15,136 nt of DNA from Baffinella frigidus (taxonomy: Eukaryota; Cryptophyceae; Cryptomonadales; Baffinellaceae). Numbering within the stretch: the stretch's first letter is position 1; every line of letters starts with the position of its first letter. Shown here in pieces: positions 12,101 through 13,787 of this stretch. Where the stretch lies: assembly GCA_026770585.1 (NCBI GenBank), contig MU647106.1, positions 35,126-50,261 on the forward strand, given 5' to 3'. The position numbers were made by a program, and so were the translations under genes. The notes under the pieces were generated by a model. That model was not told where the DNA came from. It worked only from the letters and a program-made list of their open reading frames with translations, and ran no database searches.

Positions 12101-13376
12101 AGTGTTTGGGGTTTAGGGTTTAGGGTTTTGGGTCTTGGGGTAAGGGTTTAGGCCGCAGTCCAGGCGACGGGGTCCAGTATGCCTCGCATTTCACCACACA
12201 CACGCTTGCCACGCTGTTCTTCCCGCCCCTCCCAACAGAACCCCCAGGTCATGTTTTTTTATTTGTCAACTTGGGATCGTCAACGTACCAAACTGATTCG
12301 AATTCGAACCAGTTTGGTTGGCGTGTCCACTCTCGGCAAAGATTGGCAAGTTGAGCCCAGACTGGGGTCGGGCTGTTGTCGCGCATGGCTGCACGCTGAG
12401 AGCACAGAATGCCACAGGCGACTGTCCGCTAACCCTCGAGAGCTACGCCCCCTCTCGAGCGCCACACCCCAGCACTCCGTGGTCGGGATTCCAGCCCCAT
12501 TTCTCACTCAACGTTGCCTGTCAGCCTCACGTGGCTAAGGACAACAACTAAAATCTCTGAAGGGTTTAGAGTTGAGGGTTCAGTGTTCAGGGTTTAGGGT
12601 TTGCAGGTTAGGGTTGACCTTGTGGTCGCAGCAGAAGCCGGCGGGCTTCCACGCGCCGGGGTCGCCGCAGTCGCAGCACCCTCCCTGCGTGCACCGTCAC
12701 ACTTGAGGGTTTCGTGAGAGGGATTGAGGGTTTAGGTGTTAGGTTTTAGGGTTTAGGTTTTTAGGTTTTAGGGGGTTGGGTTTAGTTTAGGGTTGAGGGT
12801 TTACCGCGACCGTGCGGTACATGCAAATTGTGGTTTTAAGTCTAGGGATCAGGGTGTGCGGTTTCGGGCTAAGGGTTGAGAGGGTTTAGGGTTGAGGGTT
12901 GAGGGTAATCCTACACTAAATCTTGGGTTCAGGGGTTAGGGGTTTACCGCGACGGAGCGGTACATGAGGAAGTTGTGGTTGCGGTGGGGCCCCTTCTCGA
13001 AGCACTCGTGGCAGATGGCCGAGCACGGCGACATCCCGCACGTGCGGCACCGGTACGCCACGTACCCCTTCCCCCAGATCCGCCCGCACACTTTGGACAT
13101 GTGGCCGTACGCCTCCTGCACTCGCTTGATGTACTCCTCGGGTGTCTCCCCCGAGGAGGGGGAGGTTGCCAGACAGAGCACCCACTCCGAAATCCCCCCC
13201 CCCCGTAGCGCCGCGGGCAGCTCAAGAGGCTGCCAGTCAGGCCCCGTGGGGCAGCACAAACCCAATAGCCGCGCGAGGAACTGCTTCAGCAGGCCCAGAT
13301 CGGAGCGGAGATGCTCAGACGCCAGAGCAGGCCCCAGTGCCAGCAGCCTGTCGAACTCCGTGATTGGACTCTCCAT
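97..13376 (-). CDS. PRT6: PRT6/UBR1-type N-recognin E3 ubiquitin ligase, about 42 exons, 3' end outside window
   Basis: This gene encodes an E3 ubiquitin ligase that should bind proteins with destabilising basic N-termini and pass them to the proteasome (N-degron pathway, cytosol/nucleus). Joining the exons listed separately gives roughly 1,250 residues. Seen in order: UBR box (residues about 97-164) with its Cys/His ligands; a long helical body; the motif AGVWRRNG (exon 21), close to the MWRRNG motif of UBR1 and PRT6; a charged helix REKEQRDRNLAAAKARQAA (exon 36); and a RING-H2 begun by ECVIC (exon 38) and continued by SCRHHMHTEC (exon 41). The family is about 1,750-2,000 residues long, so the last RING cysteines and the C-terminal domain should lie left of position 1. 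No ClpS-like domain is visible after the UBR box, which favours PRT6 over animal UBR1/UBR2. About 31 of 42 introns are phase 0. Exon borders are inferred by eye from splice motifs and phase, without transcripts. Confidence 0.85.
167..489. other. intron 41 (323 bp), mixed repeat and unique sequence
   Basis: Both ends are TTTAGGG/TTCAGGG-type repeat. The middle (about 262-415) is unique, ending AT-rich (ATAAATCAAAAATATTATTC). No exon is needed here, because CFE of exon 41 joins directly to AYMQSLE of exon 42 as in the family. Confidence 0.7.
490..558 (-). CDS. PRT6: PRT6-like exon 41, RING-H2 core, GC donor
   Basis: 23 codons, phase 0 to 0, acceptor TTGAGCAG. It reads GLSSGAYLHVQSCRHHMHTE then CFE. 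S-C-x-H-x2-H-x2-C supplies the middle RING ligands, as in the SCGHxxHxxC block of UBR1/PRT6. The donor is GAG|GCACCC (GC-AG): reading on meets a stop within three codons, and no GT fits. Confidence 0.9.
739..806 (-). CDS. PRT6: PRT6-like exon 40
   Basis: 68 bases reading (G)WRLEGGFEAGGLDGDASWN then AGA, entry phase 1, exit phase 0, acceptor TGAAGCAG, donor GTACACCC. Variable insert of the RING region. Confidence 0.7.
893..992 (-). CDS. PRT6: PRT6-like exon 39, LAQRS segment
   Basis: 33 codons plus one base, phase 0 entry, phase 1 exit, acceptor CCCCGCAG, donor GTACAC. It begins AALPAEDHPVGIVGLAQRSR and continues MLAALRDKATGEL. P-hydrophobic-G-hydrophobic-V-x-x-x-QRS is the conserved insert inside the UBR1/PRT6 RING. 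Confidence 0.9.
1079..1163 (+). repeat. dispersed repeat family copy R1
   Basis: AAGTTGACATGCTGGG, GATACAAATC and GTCAACGTTG match the copy at 14797-14895 in order. It lies in intron 38. Confidence 0.75.
1178..1278 (-). CDS. PRT6: PRT6-like exon 38, first RING cysteines
   Basis: 101 bases, entry phase 1, exit phase 0, acceptor CCCTGCAG, donor GTTCTC. An acidic linker (EEGEGDLGGQGAG) leads to DLDIAGNADAVECVICSQ. C-V-I-C is the first zinc ligand pair of the RING finger, which recruits the E2 enzyme. The join from exon 37 restores a Glu codon. Confidence 0.87.
1306..1323 (-). repeat. upstream partial copy of the start of exon 38
   Basis: GGCAG followed by AAGAAGAGGGAGAGGGTC repeats the acceptor and first bases of exon 38 (CTGCAG, AAGAGGGGGAGGGGGA). 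Short, so less certain than the other copies. Confidence 0.55.
1337..1379 (+). repeat. pure TTTAGGG array in intron 37
   Basis: Six perfect heptamers plus degenerate neighbours. Confidence 0.95.
1471..1546 (-). repeat. C-rich ACCCTGC repeat, opposite orientation
   Basis: Units such as GAACCCTGCGCCCTGCACCC run C-rich on the plus strand, opposite to the flanking TTTAGGG array. Confidence 0.7.
1680..1775 (+). repeat. dispersed repeat family copy R2
   Basis: Shares TACACATCTGTCAACTTTGG and AAAAGAGCCCGG...CTCACCAAA with the copy at 14797-14895, same orientation. It lies in intron 37 (1279-1956), which otherwise holds TTTAGGG arrays and a C-rich patch at 1471-1546. Confidence 0.65.
1957..2002 (-). 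CDS. PRT6: PRT6-like exon 37
   Basis: 15 codons plus one base (EQQKMFSDAMLARDE), acceptor TGAAACAG, donor GTCTCA, phase 0 entry, phase 1 exit. It continues the charged helix (QQ-x-F motif of the family). Confidence 0.82.
2173..2393 (-). CDS. PRT6: PRT6-like exon 36, charged K/R/A-rich helix
   Basis: 221 bases, entry phase 1, exit phase 0, acceptor GACCCCAG, donor GTATACCC. It begins (D)SRPPLSSVLARYRTRRGGV, passes a Gly-rich linker and ends REKEQRDRNLAAAKARQAAM then LASFA. In UBR1/PRT6 the equivalent K/R/A-rich helix (RQ-A-x-M/I) directly precedes the RING. Confidence 0.88.
2471..2509 (-). repeat. upstream partial copy of the start of exon 36
   Basis: After acceptor CTAAACAG it repeats ACTCGCG...CCGCTCTCGTCTGTCC, the opening of exon 36, with a 4-base insertion that shifts the frame. 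No donor follows. Confidence 0.82.
2672..2801 (-). CDS. PRT6: PRT6-like exon 35
   Basis: 43 codons plus one base, acceptor CTAAACCAG, donor GTCAGT, phase 0 entry, phase 1 exit. An acidic Gly/Glu linker precedes the helix ASIESLLVAMEQAGQWT, which fits the family SLL-L helix before the charged region. Phase joins exactly to exon 36. Confidence 0.72.
2935..3000 (-). CDS. PRT6: PRT6-like exon 34
   Basis: 22 codons, phase 0 to 0, acceptor CCCTACAG, donor GTAACATC. It begins VNMGVRLPARNPMEDGAPDG. The first codons (VNM) and DNA resemble the start of exon 32, possibly an old duplication. Confidence 0.58.
3148..3213 (-). CDS. PRT6: PRT6-like exon 33, poly-Ala
   Basis: 22 codons, phase 0 to 0, acceptor AAGCGCAG, donor GTCAACCCC. 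GVEAAAAAAAARGCAFTSRS then IL. The alanine run uses mixed GCC/GCG/GCA codons. Confidence 0.58.
3289..3335 (-). repeat. downstream partial copy of the end of exon 32
   Basis: It reads ETIEDPSPEGEAAAPSGAKQ before donor GTAAACCC, matching ETVGDVEEEEEPAPPSGP. The only acceptor (ATCGAAG) would enter in phase 1, incompatible with exon 32's phase 0 exit, so it is probably skipped. Confidence 0.72.
3440..3529 (-). CDS. PRT6: PRT6-like exon 32
   Basis: 30 codons, phase 0 to 0, acceptor AAATGCAG, donor GTACAC. The helix VNMALWLLQAALETVGD is followed by an acidic run and PAPPSGP, resembling the family ALHLLxLAL helix and its acidic tail. Confidence 0.68.
3721..3843 (+). repeat. 31-bp tandem repeat, four copies
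   Basis: Copies start near 3723, 3754, 3785 and 3817, each with a TATTCACTTTTGTCGTATTT-like core ending CGGTAC. The fourth is diverged. This AT-richer minisatellite fills the middle of intron 31 (3530-3928). Confidence 0.9.
3929..3961 (-). CDS. PRT6: PRT6-like exon 31 (33-nt microexon)
   Basis: 11 codons (VWCTRGITSVQ), phase 0 to 0, acceptor GAAAACCAG, donor GTCAGC. Supported by splice motifs and phase only. Confidence 0.55.
4047..4082 (-). CDS. PRT6: PRT6-like exon 30 (36-nt microexon)
   Basis: 12 codons (VLHHMIFNILCK), phase 0 to 0, acceptor CCAAACCAG, donor GTAAACC. Both splice sites lie within telomere-like repeat. Confidence 0.6.
4233..4382 (-). CDS. PRT6: PRT6-like exon 29, variable linker
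   Basis: 50 codons, phase 0 to 0, acceptor ATTCTGCAG, donor GTCCTG. It begins AALEQTRTTDKQNRGTEGGA and ends with the helix ATPRIFAGINLLLHSP. The first half looks like a disordered linker, which fits the poorly conserved region between the body and the charged helix. Confidence 0.6.
4499..4556 (-). repeat. decayed downstream copy of exon 28
   Basis: It reads HHSSLMHILVL in frame, then a 1-base insertion shifts the rest; the DNA still matches exon 28 through TTCAGCCACGC and the GTGCCCCC donor. Intron flank (AGAGGTAGA) is also duplicated, about 260 bp from the original. Confidence 0.82.
4590..4735 (-). repeat. dispersed repeat family copy R3
   Basis: Shares TAGCTCTGTC, CCGGGCT, CTCCAAAGTTG, TTTGTACCGC and GCAGCATGT...GAGAATAG in order with the copy at 14630-14752. 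It contains an internal 17-bp direct duplication (4647-4663, 4664-4680). It lies in intron 28. Confidence 0.7.
4759..4822 (-). CDS. PRT6: PRT6-like exon 28
   Basis: 64 bases reading AQQHTSLIHILVRGFSHADY then E, acceptor AAAGCAG (entry phase 2) or GGCGCAG seven bases in (phase 0, starting QHTS), donor GTGCCC, exit phase 0. It resembles the family helix with xMxxILRxVFxRA. A frameshifted copy lies downstream. Confidence 0.72.
4923..4949 (-). CDS. possible PRT6-like exon 27 (27-nt microexon), phase unresolved
   Basis: 27 bases between acceptor GCACGCAG and donor GTACAC. The frame with family-like composition and GC-rich third positions reads (W)HAAMLLWVQDEG when extended upstream, but it needs phase 1 on both sides, which neither exon 26 nor exon 28 offers with standard sites. 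The two phase-compatible readings look random. The exon may use an unusual donor, be larger, or be relic sequence. Confidence 0.4.
5026..5091 (-). CDS. PRT6: PRT6-like exon 26
   Basis: 22 codons beginning VADYDPPKSERMEQGKYRLR and ending AL, acceptor GTTTGCAG, donor GTCACG (phase 0). It matches the family segment V-x-x-Y-x-P....-x-G-x-Y-x-L. An alternative donor at the next GT (GTACCC, exon to 5021) exits in phase 2. The correct choice depends on exon 27, which is unresolved. Confidence 0.8.
5199..5306 (-). CDS. PRT6: PRT6-like exon 25
   Basis: 36 codons, phase 0 to 0, acceptor ACTCGCAG, donor GTCAAA. It begins EVVARLSVRPMSHSHLTDSI and ends HDDFEPVLLE. This is the conserved block of the type L-x-I-x-P-M-x-H-S-x-L following the ER helix. 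Confidence 0.9.
5510..5640 (-). CDS. PRT6: PRT6-like exon 24
   Basis: 131 bases, entry phase 1, exit phase 0, acceptor TCCTGCAG, donor GTCGCC. It reads (E)DDGEVWATWDVQCTLVEDL, then VVLVAALVSERARLGLTDRE and CIRQ. It matches the family helix (EEMLQVLIYIVGER in UBR1; EMLTLIIQIVKERR in PRT6). Confidence 0.88.
5685..5725 (-). repeat. upstream partial copy of exon 24
   Basis: It reads EAWDVRCTLLEDL after acceptor GTCCAG, matching WATWDVQCTLVEDL of exon 24. The flanking CACTCCTGACTCCT is duplicated too, about 95 bp apart. Downstream it runs into intron sequence (GTTCTGACT), so the exon is truncated. Confidence 0.8.
5801..5903 (-). CDS. PRT6: PRT6-like exon 23, GC donor
   Basis: 34 codons plus one base, beginning CAAVLLPPDELFMTLVDRFE, acceptor CGCTGCAG. 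It matches the family block CAALxxxxLFxxxxxRFxL. The only donor that keeps phase with exon 24 is CCAG|GCACAC (GC-AG, phase 1), almost the same motif as exon 22. The Pro-rich last residues are less certain. Confidence 0.8.
6100..6160 (-). CDS. PRT6: PRT6-like exon 22, GC donor
   Basis: 61 bases reading (W)FYRSSYFYDLGLDLDLFLLQ, entry phase 2, exit phase 0, acceptor TAACCCAG. The donor is CAG|GCACGC (GC-AG intron). The WYRS...DLFLLQ pattern is closer to plant PRT6 than to animal UBR1. Confidence 0.9.
6298..6365 (-). CDS. PRT6: PRT6-like exon 21, WRRNG motif (intact copy)
   Basis: 68 bases reading VVLAQIRAGVWRRNGETMLR then RG and a split Trp, phase 0 entry, phase 2 exit, acceptor TTGGCAG, donor GTTCTA. 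AGVWRRNG matches the AxMWRRNG signature of UBR1 and PRT6, one of the best identifiers in this gene. Two broken copies lie upstream. Confidence 0.92.
6459..6503 (-). repeat. decayed upstream copy of exon 21 (copy 2)
   Basis: After acceptor GATTGCAG it reads VVLAQTGAMRSSG, the start of exon 21 with small deletions. No donor. Confidence 0.78.
6598..6635 (-). repeat. decayed upstream copy of exon 21 (copy 3)
   Basis: After acceptor GATCGCAG it reads VVLAQMRAGVCFRT, near-identical to exon 21 for its first ten codons, then diverges at the WRRN position. No usable donor. Confidence 0.85.
6740..6844 (-). CDS. PRT6: PRT6-like exon 20
   Basis: 35 codons, phase 0 to 0, acceptor CCCCCAG, donor GTGCCG. 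It begins MCRYSSESGSLEAILGVQDP and ends FIRLLLDHPLRIQ. The DHPLRIQ end matches the family EYPLR segment directly before the xxWRRNG motif. Confidence 0.85.
6975..7017 (+). repeat. GAGAGGG simple repeat in intron 19
   Basis: A purine tract of GAGAGGG-like units. The rest of the 279-bp intron is TTTAGGG-type repeat. Confidence 0.8.
7124..7189 (-). CDS. PRT6: PRT6-like exon 19
   Basis: 22 codons, phase 0 to 0, acceptor CTGTGCAG, donor GTATAA. It begins VRSSAVSLHIPLHRFVAFFA. The S-hydrophobic-HIPLHR stretch is the conserved SxHLPLxR motif of UBR1/PRT6. Confidence 0.87.
7267..7337 (-). CDS. PRT6: PRT6-like exon 18
   Basis: 71 bases reading (G)ITACTEWLVTSPAGISDL then SSRLP, entry phase 1, exit phase 0, acceptor AGTTGCAG, donor GTAAAC. 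Its first 16 bases resemble the inverted-repeat arm of the element at 9060-9182. Confidence 0.72.
7490..7583 (-). CDS. PRT6: PRT6-like exon 17
   Basis: 31 codons plus one base, acceptor CCCCACAG, donor GTCCGT, phase 0 entry and phase 1 exit. It begins AVREPRDGPDAPDLLLELPA and ends LLAAMHHILAL. Phase 1 joins correctly to exon 18. Confidence 0.7.
7622..7664 (-). repeat. short C-rich telomere-like stretch
   Basis: CTGAACCCTGCACCCAAAGC and similar units lie C-rich on the plus strand in intron 16, opposite to most arrays. Confidence 0.6.
7711..7772 (-). CDS. PRT6: PRT6-like exon 16, GC donor
   Basis: 62 bases reading (E)LELVMEQLSLVDAGVKDMMQ, entry phase 1, exit phase 0. The acceptor is GGACAG and the donor is CAG|GCGCGT, a GC-AG intron. 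The first following GT would leave in phase 1 and not fit exon 17. Confidence 0.68.
8022..8169 (-). CDS. PRT6: PRT6-like exon 15
   Basis: 49 codons plus one base, acceptor TTTGGCAG, donor GTCCGT (phase 1 exit). It begins VVAEVLRKPQVVAEWLRVMR and continues RFQGIDPHVR, matching the family segment of a helix followed by xxQGM. It ends NRHWTSPFFI. A second possible donor (GTCATA) would exit in phase 2. Confidence 0.8.
8316..8405 (-). CDS. PRT6: PRT6-like exon 14
   Basis: 30 codons, phase 0 to 0, acceptor CCAAGCAG, donor GTCGTC. It begins VLVNCENVIWTNRTYWPITN and ends VNILSHRT. In UBR1 the corresponding stretch is the ICDLKYIL region before the CMQGM motif. A donor three bases on (GTCACC) would add one Val. 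Confidence 0.78.
8471..8523 (-). repeat. upstream partial copy of exon 14
   Basis: After acceptor CTCAAGCAG it reads VLVKCDNVIWSNRAYFEA, a close match to the first 15 residues of exon 14. The only nearby donor (GTCCCA) would exit in phase 2 and break the frame. It is probably a decaying duplicate, less likely an alternative exon. Confidence 0.78.
8574..8650 (-). repeat. dispersed repeat family copy R4 (partial)
   Basis: GACTTTGCACCGCAC, CAGCATGACAACTTGAGAAT and the following AG match the R3/R5 type. It lies in intron 13 immediately downstream of exon 13. Confidence 0.65.
8659..8775 (-). CDS. PRT6: PRT6-like exon 13
   Basis: 39 codons, phase 0 to 0, acceptor TGCGGCAG, donor GTCTCG. It begins VEMLREEALLSTLLRNILAL and continues VDAQQLSDPL. 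This matches the family helix after SVQ-F, where UBR1 has a run ending in LLEVLPEYL. Confidence 0.8.
8880..8921 (+). repeat. 21-bp direct repeat, two perfect copies
   Basis: CGAGCAACGCCACCAAGTGC plus T occurs twice in tandem in intron 12. Confidence 0.9.
8976..9021 (-). repeat. telomere-like repeat in the opposite orientation
   Basis: CCCTAAACCCT and AACCCTAACCC motifs run C-rich on the plus strand, against the G-rich orientation of nearly all other arrays here. Confidence 0.75.
9060..9182. mobile_element. MITE-like element with 30-bp imperfect terminal inverted repeats
   Basis: Arms 9060-9089 and 9153-9182 are complementary except for three positions (core GCACGCCCTGATTCCGGC). The 63-bp middle has no coding capacity. 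No clear target duplication is seen. It sits in intron 12 next to the exon 12 donor. Confidence 0.7.
9187..9228 (-). CDS. PRT6: PRT6-like exon 12
   Basis: 14 codons (VDISVQLFSNSLLT), phase 0 to 0, acceptor CTGAAGCAG, donor GTACGG. It matches the SVQ-hydrophobic-F segment conserved in UBR1 and PRT6. Its donor GTACGG abuts the inverted-repeat element at 9060-9182. Confidence 0.8.
9247..9310 (+). repeat. pure TTTAGGG array in intron 11
   Basis: About nine perfect TTTAGGG units, the plant/chlorophyte telomere heptamer, inside an intron between two exons of the same protein. It is interstitial, not a chromosome end. Confidence 0.95.
9389..9443 (-). CDS. PRT6: PRT6-like exon 11 (intact copy A)
   Basis: 55 bases reading (R)FISTILRLHDVKDISTRM, entry phase 2, exit phase 0, acceptor CTCAACCAG, donor GTAAAC. 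It leads into exon 12 (VDISVQLF), the family's conserved SVQ-F helix. Three further copies of this exon lie upstream in the same intron. Confidence 0.8.
9510..9557 (-). repeat. decayed exon 11 copy B
   Basis: It reads SSTMLRLYYVKGTSTE after acceptor GTTACAG, matching exon 11 along most of its length. Two bases are lost near the start and the donor GT is gone, so it cannot be spliced as an exon. Confidence 0.78.
9591..9657 (+). repeat. GTTGGG-type G-rich tract in intron 10
   Basis: Consecutive GGGTTG/GGGTTT units end in a G run. The G-rich strand is the template strand of the ligase gene, and the tract could form G-quadruplexes. Confidence 0.8.
9672..9702 (-). repeat. exon 11 copy C, shortened but with open frame and splice motifs
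   Basis: It reads (G)FINTILRLHD between acceptor CTTACAG and a possible donor GTCCTA: 31 bases, so entry phase 2 and exit phase 0 as in the intact exon 11 (55 bases). It could replace exon 11 without shifting frame, but inclusion of both would shift it. Confidence 0.75.
9755..9792 (-). repeat. decayed exon 11 copy D
   Basis: The segment after acceptor GGTTGCAG reads GTGCATCAACACCATCCT, close to the start of exon 11, then diverges through a 2-base insertion. The acceptor is kept but no donor is evident. Confidence 0.78.
10024..10085 (-). CDS. PRT6: PRT6-like exon 10
   Basis: 62 bases reading MLFDYDFKRDFTRVFIRNYP then a split Arg codon. This matches the family segment in which a helix of the type FKxxFxxxFVxYYP precedes the SVQ-F helix. 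Phase 0 entry, phase 2 exit, acceptor GTAACCAG, donor GTCCGT. A donor four bases further on would also be in frame with itself but would not fit exon 11. Confidence 0.8.
10256..10311. repeat. perfect 25-bp inverted repeat (hairpin) in intron 9
   Basis: Two 25-base arms (10256-10280 and 10287-10311, CATCTATTGTCTAAAGTCG plus a T run, and its complement) enclose the 6-base loop TCATAT. The local sequence is AT-rich, unlike its surroundings. It could be a small foldback element or the end of a MITE. Confidence 0.9.
10609..10659 (-). CDS. PRT6: PRT6-like exon 9
   Basis: 17 codons (VVSGTYLSVELSTLFLQ), phase 0 to 0, acceptor GGAAACCAG, donor GTTGCG. It immediately precedes the recognisable F-K-x-x-F helix of exon 10. 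Confidence 0.7.
10807..10899 (-). CDS. PRT6: PRT6-like exon 8, Gly/Glu-rich linker
   Basis: 31 codons, phase 0 to 0, acceptor CACCCCAG, donor GTTTAA. A glycine/glutamate/proline-rich linker (starting MEGMEAGAGPGGGG) ends in the helix GGGWLLEAL. The linker is low complexity and probably disordered; the WLLEAL end joins well to exon 9. Confidence 0.6.
10966..11024 (+). repeat. pure TTTCGGG array in intron 7
   Basis: Eight consecutive TTTCGGG units. The last is replaced by TTTACC, which on the minus strand is the donor GTAAA of exon 7. Confidence 0.95.
11027..11119 (-). CDS. PRT6: PRT6-like exon 7
   Basis: 31 codons, phase 0 to 0, acceptor GGTGGCAG, donor GTAAACCC. It begins DIGGINPALRSHIAPDESAF and ends REVGDAA. 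The downstream intron is a clean TTTCGGG array whose last unit forms the donor. Confidence 0.68.
11236..11301 (-). CDS. PRT6: PRT6-like exon 6
   Basis: 22 codons, phase 0 to 0, donor GTACTG. It reads LLQRICVAGDVYRRIVCAAA then LQ. Two in-frame acceptors nine bases apart (before LLQ or before RIC) are possible; they would differ by three residues. Confidence 0.68.
11457..11513 (-). CDS. PRT6: PRT6-like exon 5
   Basis: 19 codons (GDDDEQHARLPAPIRELLQ), phase 0 to 0, acceptor CGCGCAG, donor GTCTCC. An acidic start is followed by a short helix. Its introns on both sides lack telomere-like repeats. Confidence 0.65.
11514..11810. other. intron 4, free of telomere-like repeats
   Basis: 297 bp of AT-richer unique sequence with TGCTATCTT/AAGATAGCA inverted motifs. 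No coding signal seen. Confidence 0.6.
11811..11864 (-). CDS. PRT6: PRT6-like exon 4
   Basis: 18 codons (VLEHVTLALRNFYQSIAQ), phase 0 to 0. The acceptor is the repeat-derived CCTAAACCAG and the donor is GTCCAT. It reads as a single amphipathic helix of the post-UBR body. Confidence 0.65.
11972..12043 (-). CDS. PRT6: PRT6-like exon 3
   Basis: 24 codons, phase 0 to 0, acceptor CGCTAG, donor GTAAACCC. It encodes GPTTSFHLPLPTEELLSTF then TTVSA, which follows directly on the DHK of the UBR box as in the family. No ClpS-like fold is apparent. Confidence 0.72.
12288..12317. repeat. 30-bp near-perfect palindrome in intron 2
   Basis: CCAAACTGATTCGAATTCGA continues to AACCAGTTTGG; one base pair mismatches. 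The core TTCGAATTCGAA is a perfect palindrome. The same core occurs at 13654-13681. The rest of intron 2 (12044-12618) shows no exon I can support. Confidence 0.88.
12619..12684 (-). CDS. PRT6: PRT6-like exon 2: end of UBR box
   Basis: 22 codons, phase 0 at both ends, flanked by ACGCAG and GTCAACCC. It reads GGCCDCGDPGAWKPAGFCCD followed by HK, the classic end of a UBR box. It supplies the remaining zinc ligands (C147, C149, C161 and H164) and the acidic DCGD residues that in UBR proteins hold the N-terminal amino group of the substrate. Joining exon 1 to exon 2 restores the complete domain, which is strong support for the gene model. Confidence 0.93.
12805..12836 (-). repeat. decayed downstream copy of the end of exon 1 with its donor
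   Basis: About 32 bases repeat the last codons of exon 1 (N-H-N-F ... M-Y-R-x-V-A) together with the following GTAAACCC donor, 143 bp downstream of the original. A 2-base deletion breaks the frame and TCC has become ACG. No acceptor precedes it, so it is not a usable exon, though its donor motif is intact. Confidence 0.8.
12948..13376 (-). CDS. PRT6: PRT6-like exon 1: start codon, N-terminal helix, first two thirds of UBR box
   Basis: This is the first coding exon, 143 codons. It starts at the ATG of MESPITEFDRLLALGP, the first Met of the open frame, and ends at SVA before donor GTAAACCC (phase 0). An N-terminal helical stretch is followed by a conserved SGETPEEYIKRV segment. The UBR box then begins at CGRIWGKG (C97), with YRCRTC (C110, C113), C122, C125 and the pair H131/H134 in HRNHNF. 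AYRCRTC is typical of plant PRT6. An upstream non-coding exon cannot be excluded. Confidence 0.9.
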
Positions 13377-13787
13377 CCTCGGTGCTCTCCTTCGAGGCGC
13401 CGCCCTCGCAAGGGATTTTAGTTGTTGTCCTTGGACACGTCAGGCTGAAACCCAAACGATGAGTAGAATTAAGGCTGAGAGCCCGACCACGGATCGCTGC
13501 GCTGTGGCGCTTGATGGGTCTAGATCTCGAAGTTGAACGGACAGTCGTATGTCGCCAGGTCGCGTGTACGCTCTCAGCTTGAAGCCATCCGCCAAGACCC
13601 GACCCTTGGGCTCACTTGCTATTTTTGAGTTCTAAGTTGACGCGGCAACTTTTCAAACTGATTCGAATTCAAACCAGTTTGTTTAAGTTGCCGATTCGAC
13701 TACTTTCAGTCAAAATTCCCAACTGAACTGCGCAGGGCGGAGGAGCAGCGGTGCCAGACTAGTGTGTGCGGTGAGCTACGAGGCATC
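13377..13787. promoter_or_regulatory. shared upstream region of two divergent genes (candidate bidirectional promoter)
   Basis: 411 bp between the start codons of the ligase (minus) and the plus-strand gene. I see no clear TATA box or other core element. It holds a foldback palindrome (13645-13692). The promoter role is inferred from gene arrangement only. Confidence 0.4.
13645..13692. repeat. about 48-bp foldback palindrome
   Basis: CGGCAACTT ... AAGTTGCCG flank CAAACTGATTCGAATTCAAA-CCAGTTTG, so the whole segment folds on itself with few mismatches. Shares its 26-bp core with 12290-12315. Possibly a tiny MITE, or a binding site in the intergenic region. Confidence 0.85.

Noticed and set aside
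12964-13536. 190-codon plus-strand open frame antisense to exon 1
   Set aside because: It is the shadow of the UBR-box exon. The minus-strand reading has zinc ligands and splice sites, while this one resembles nothing.
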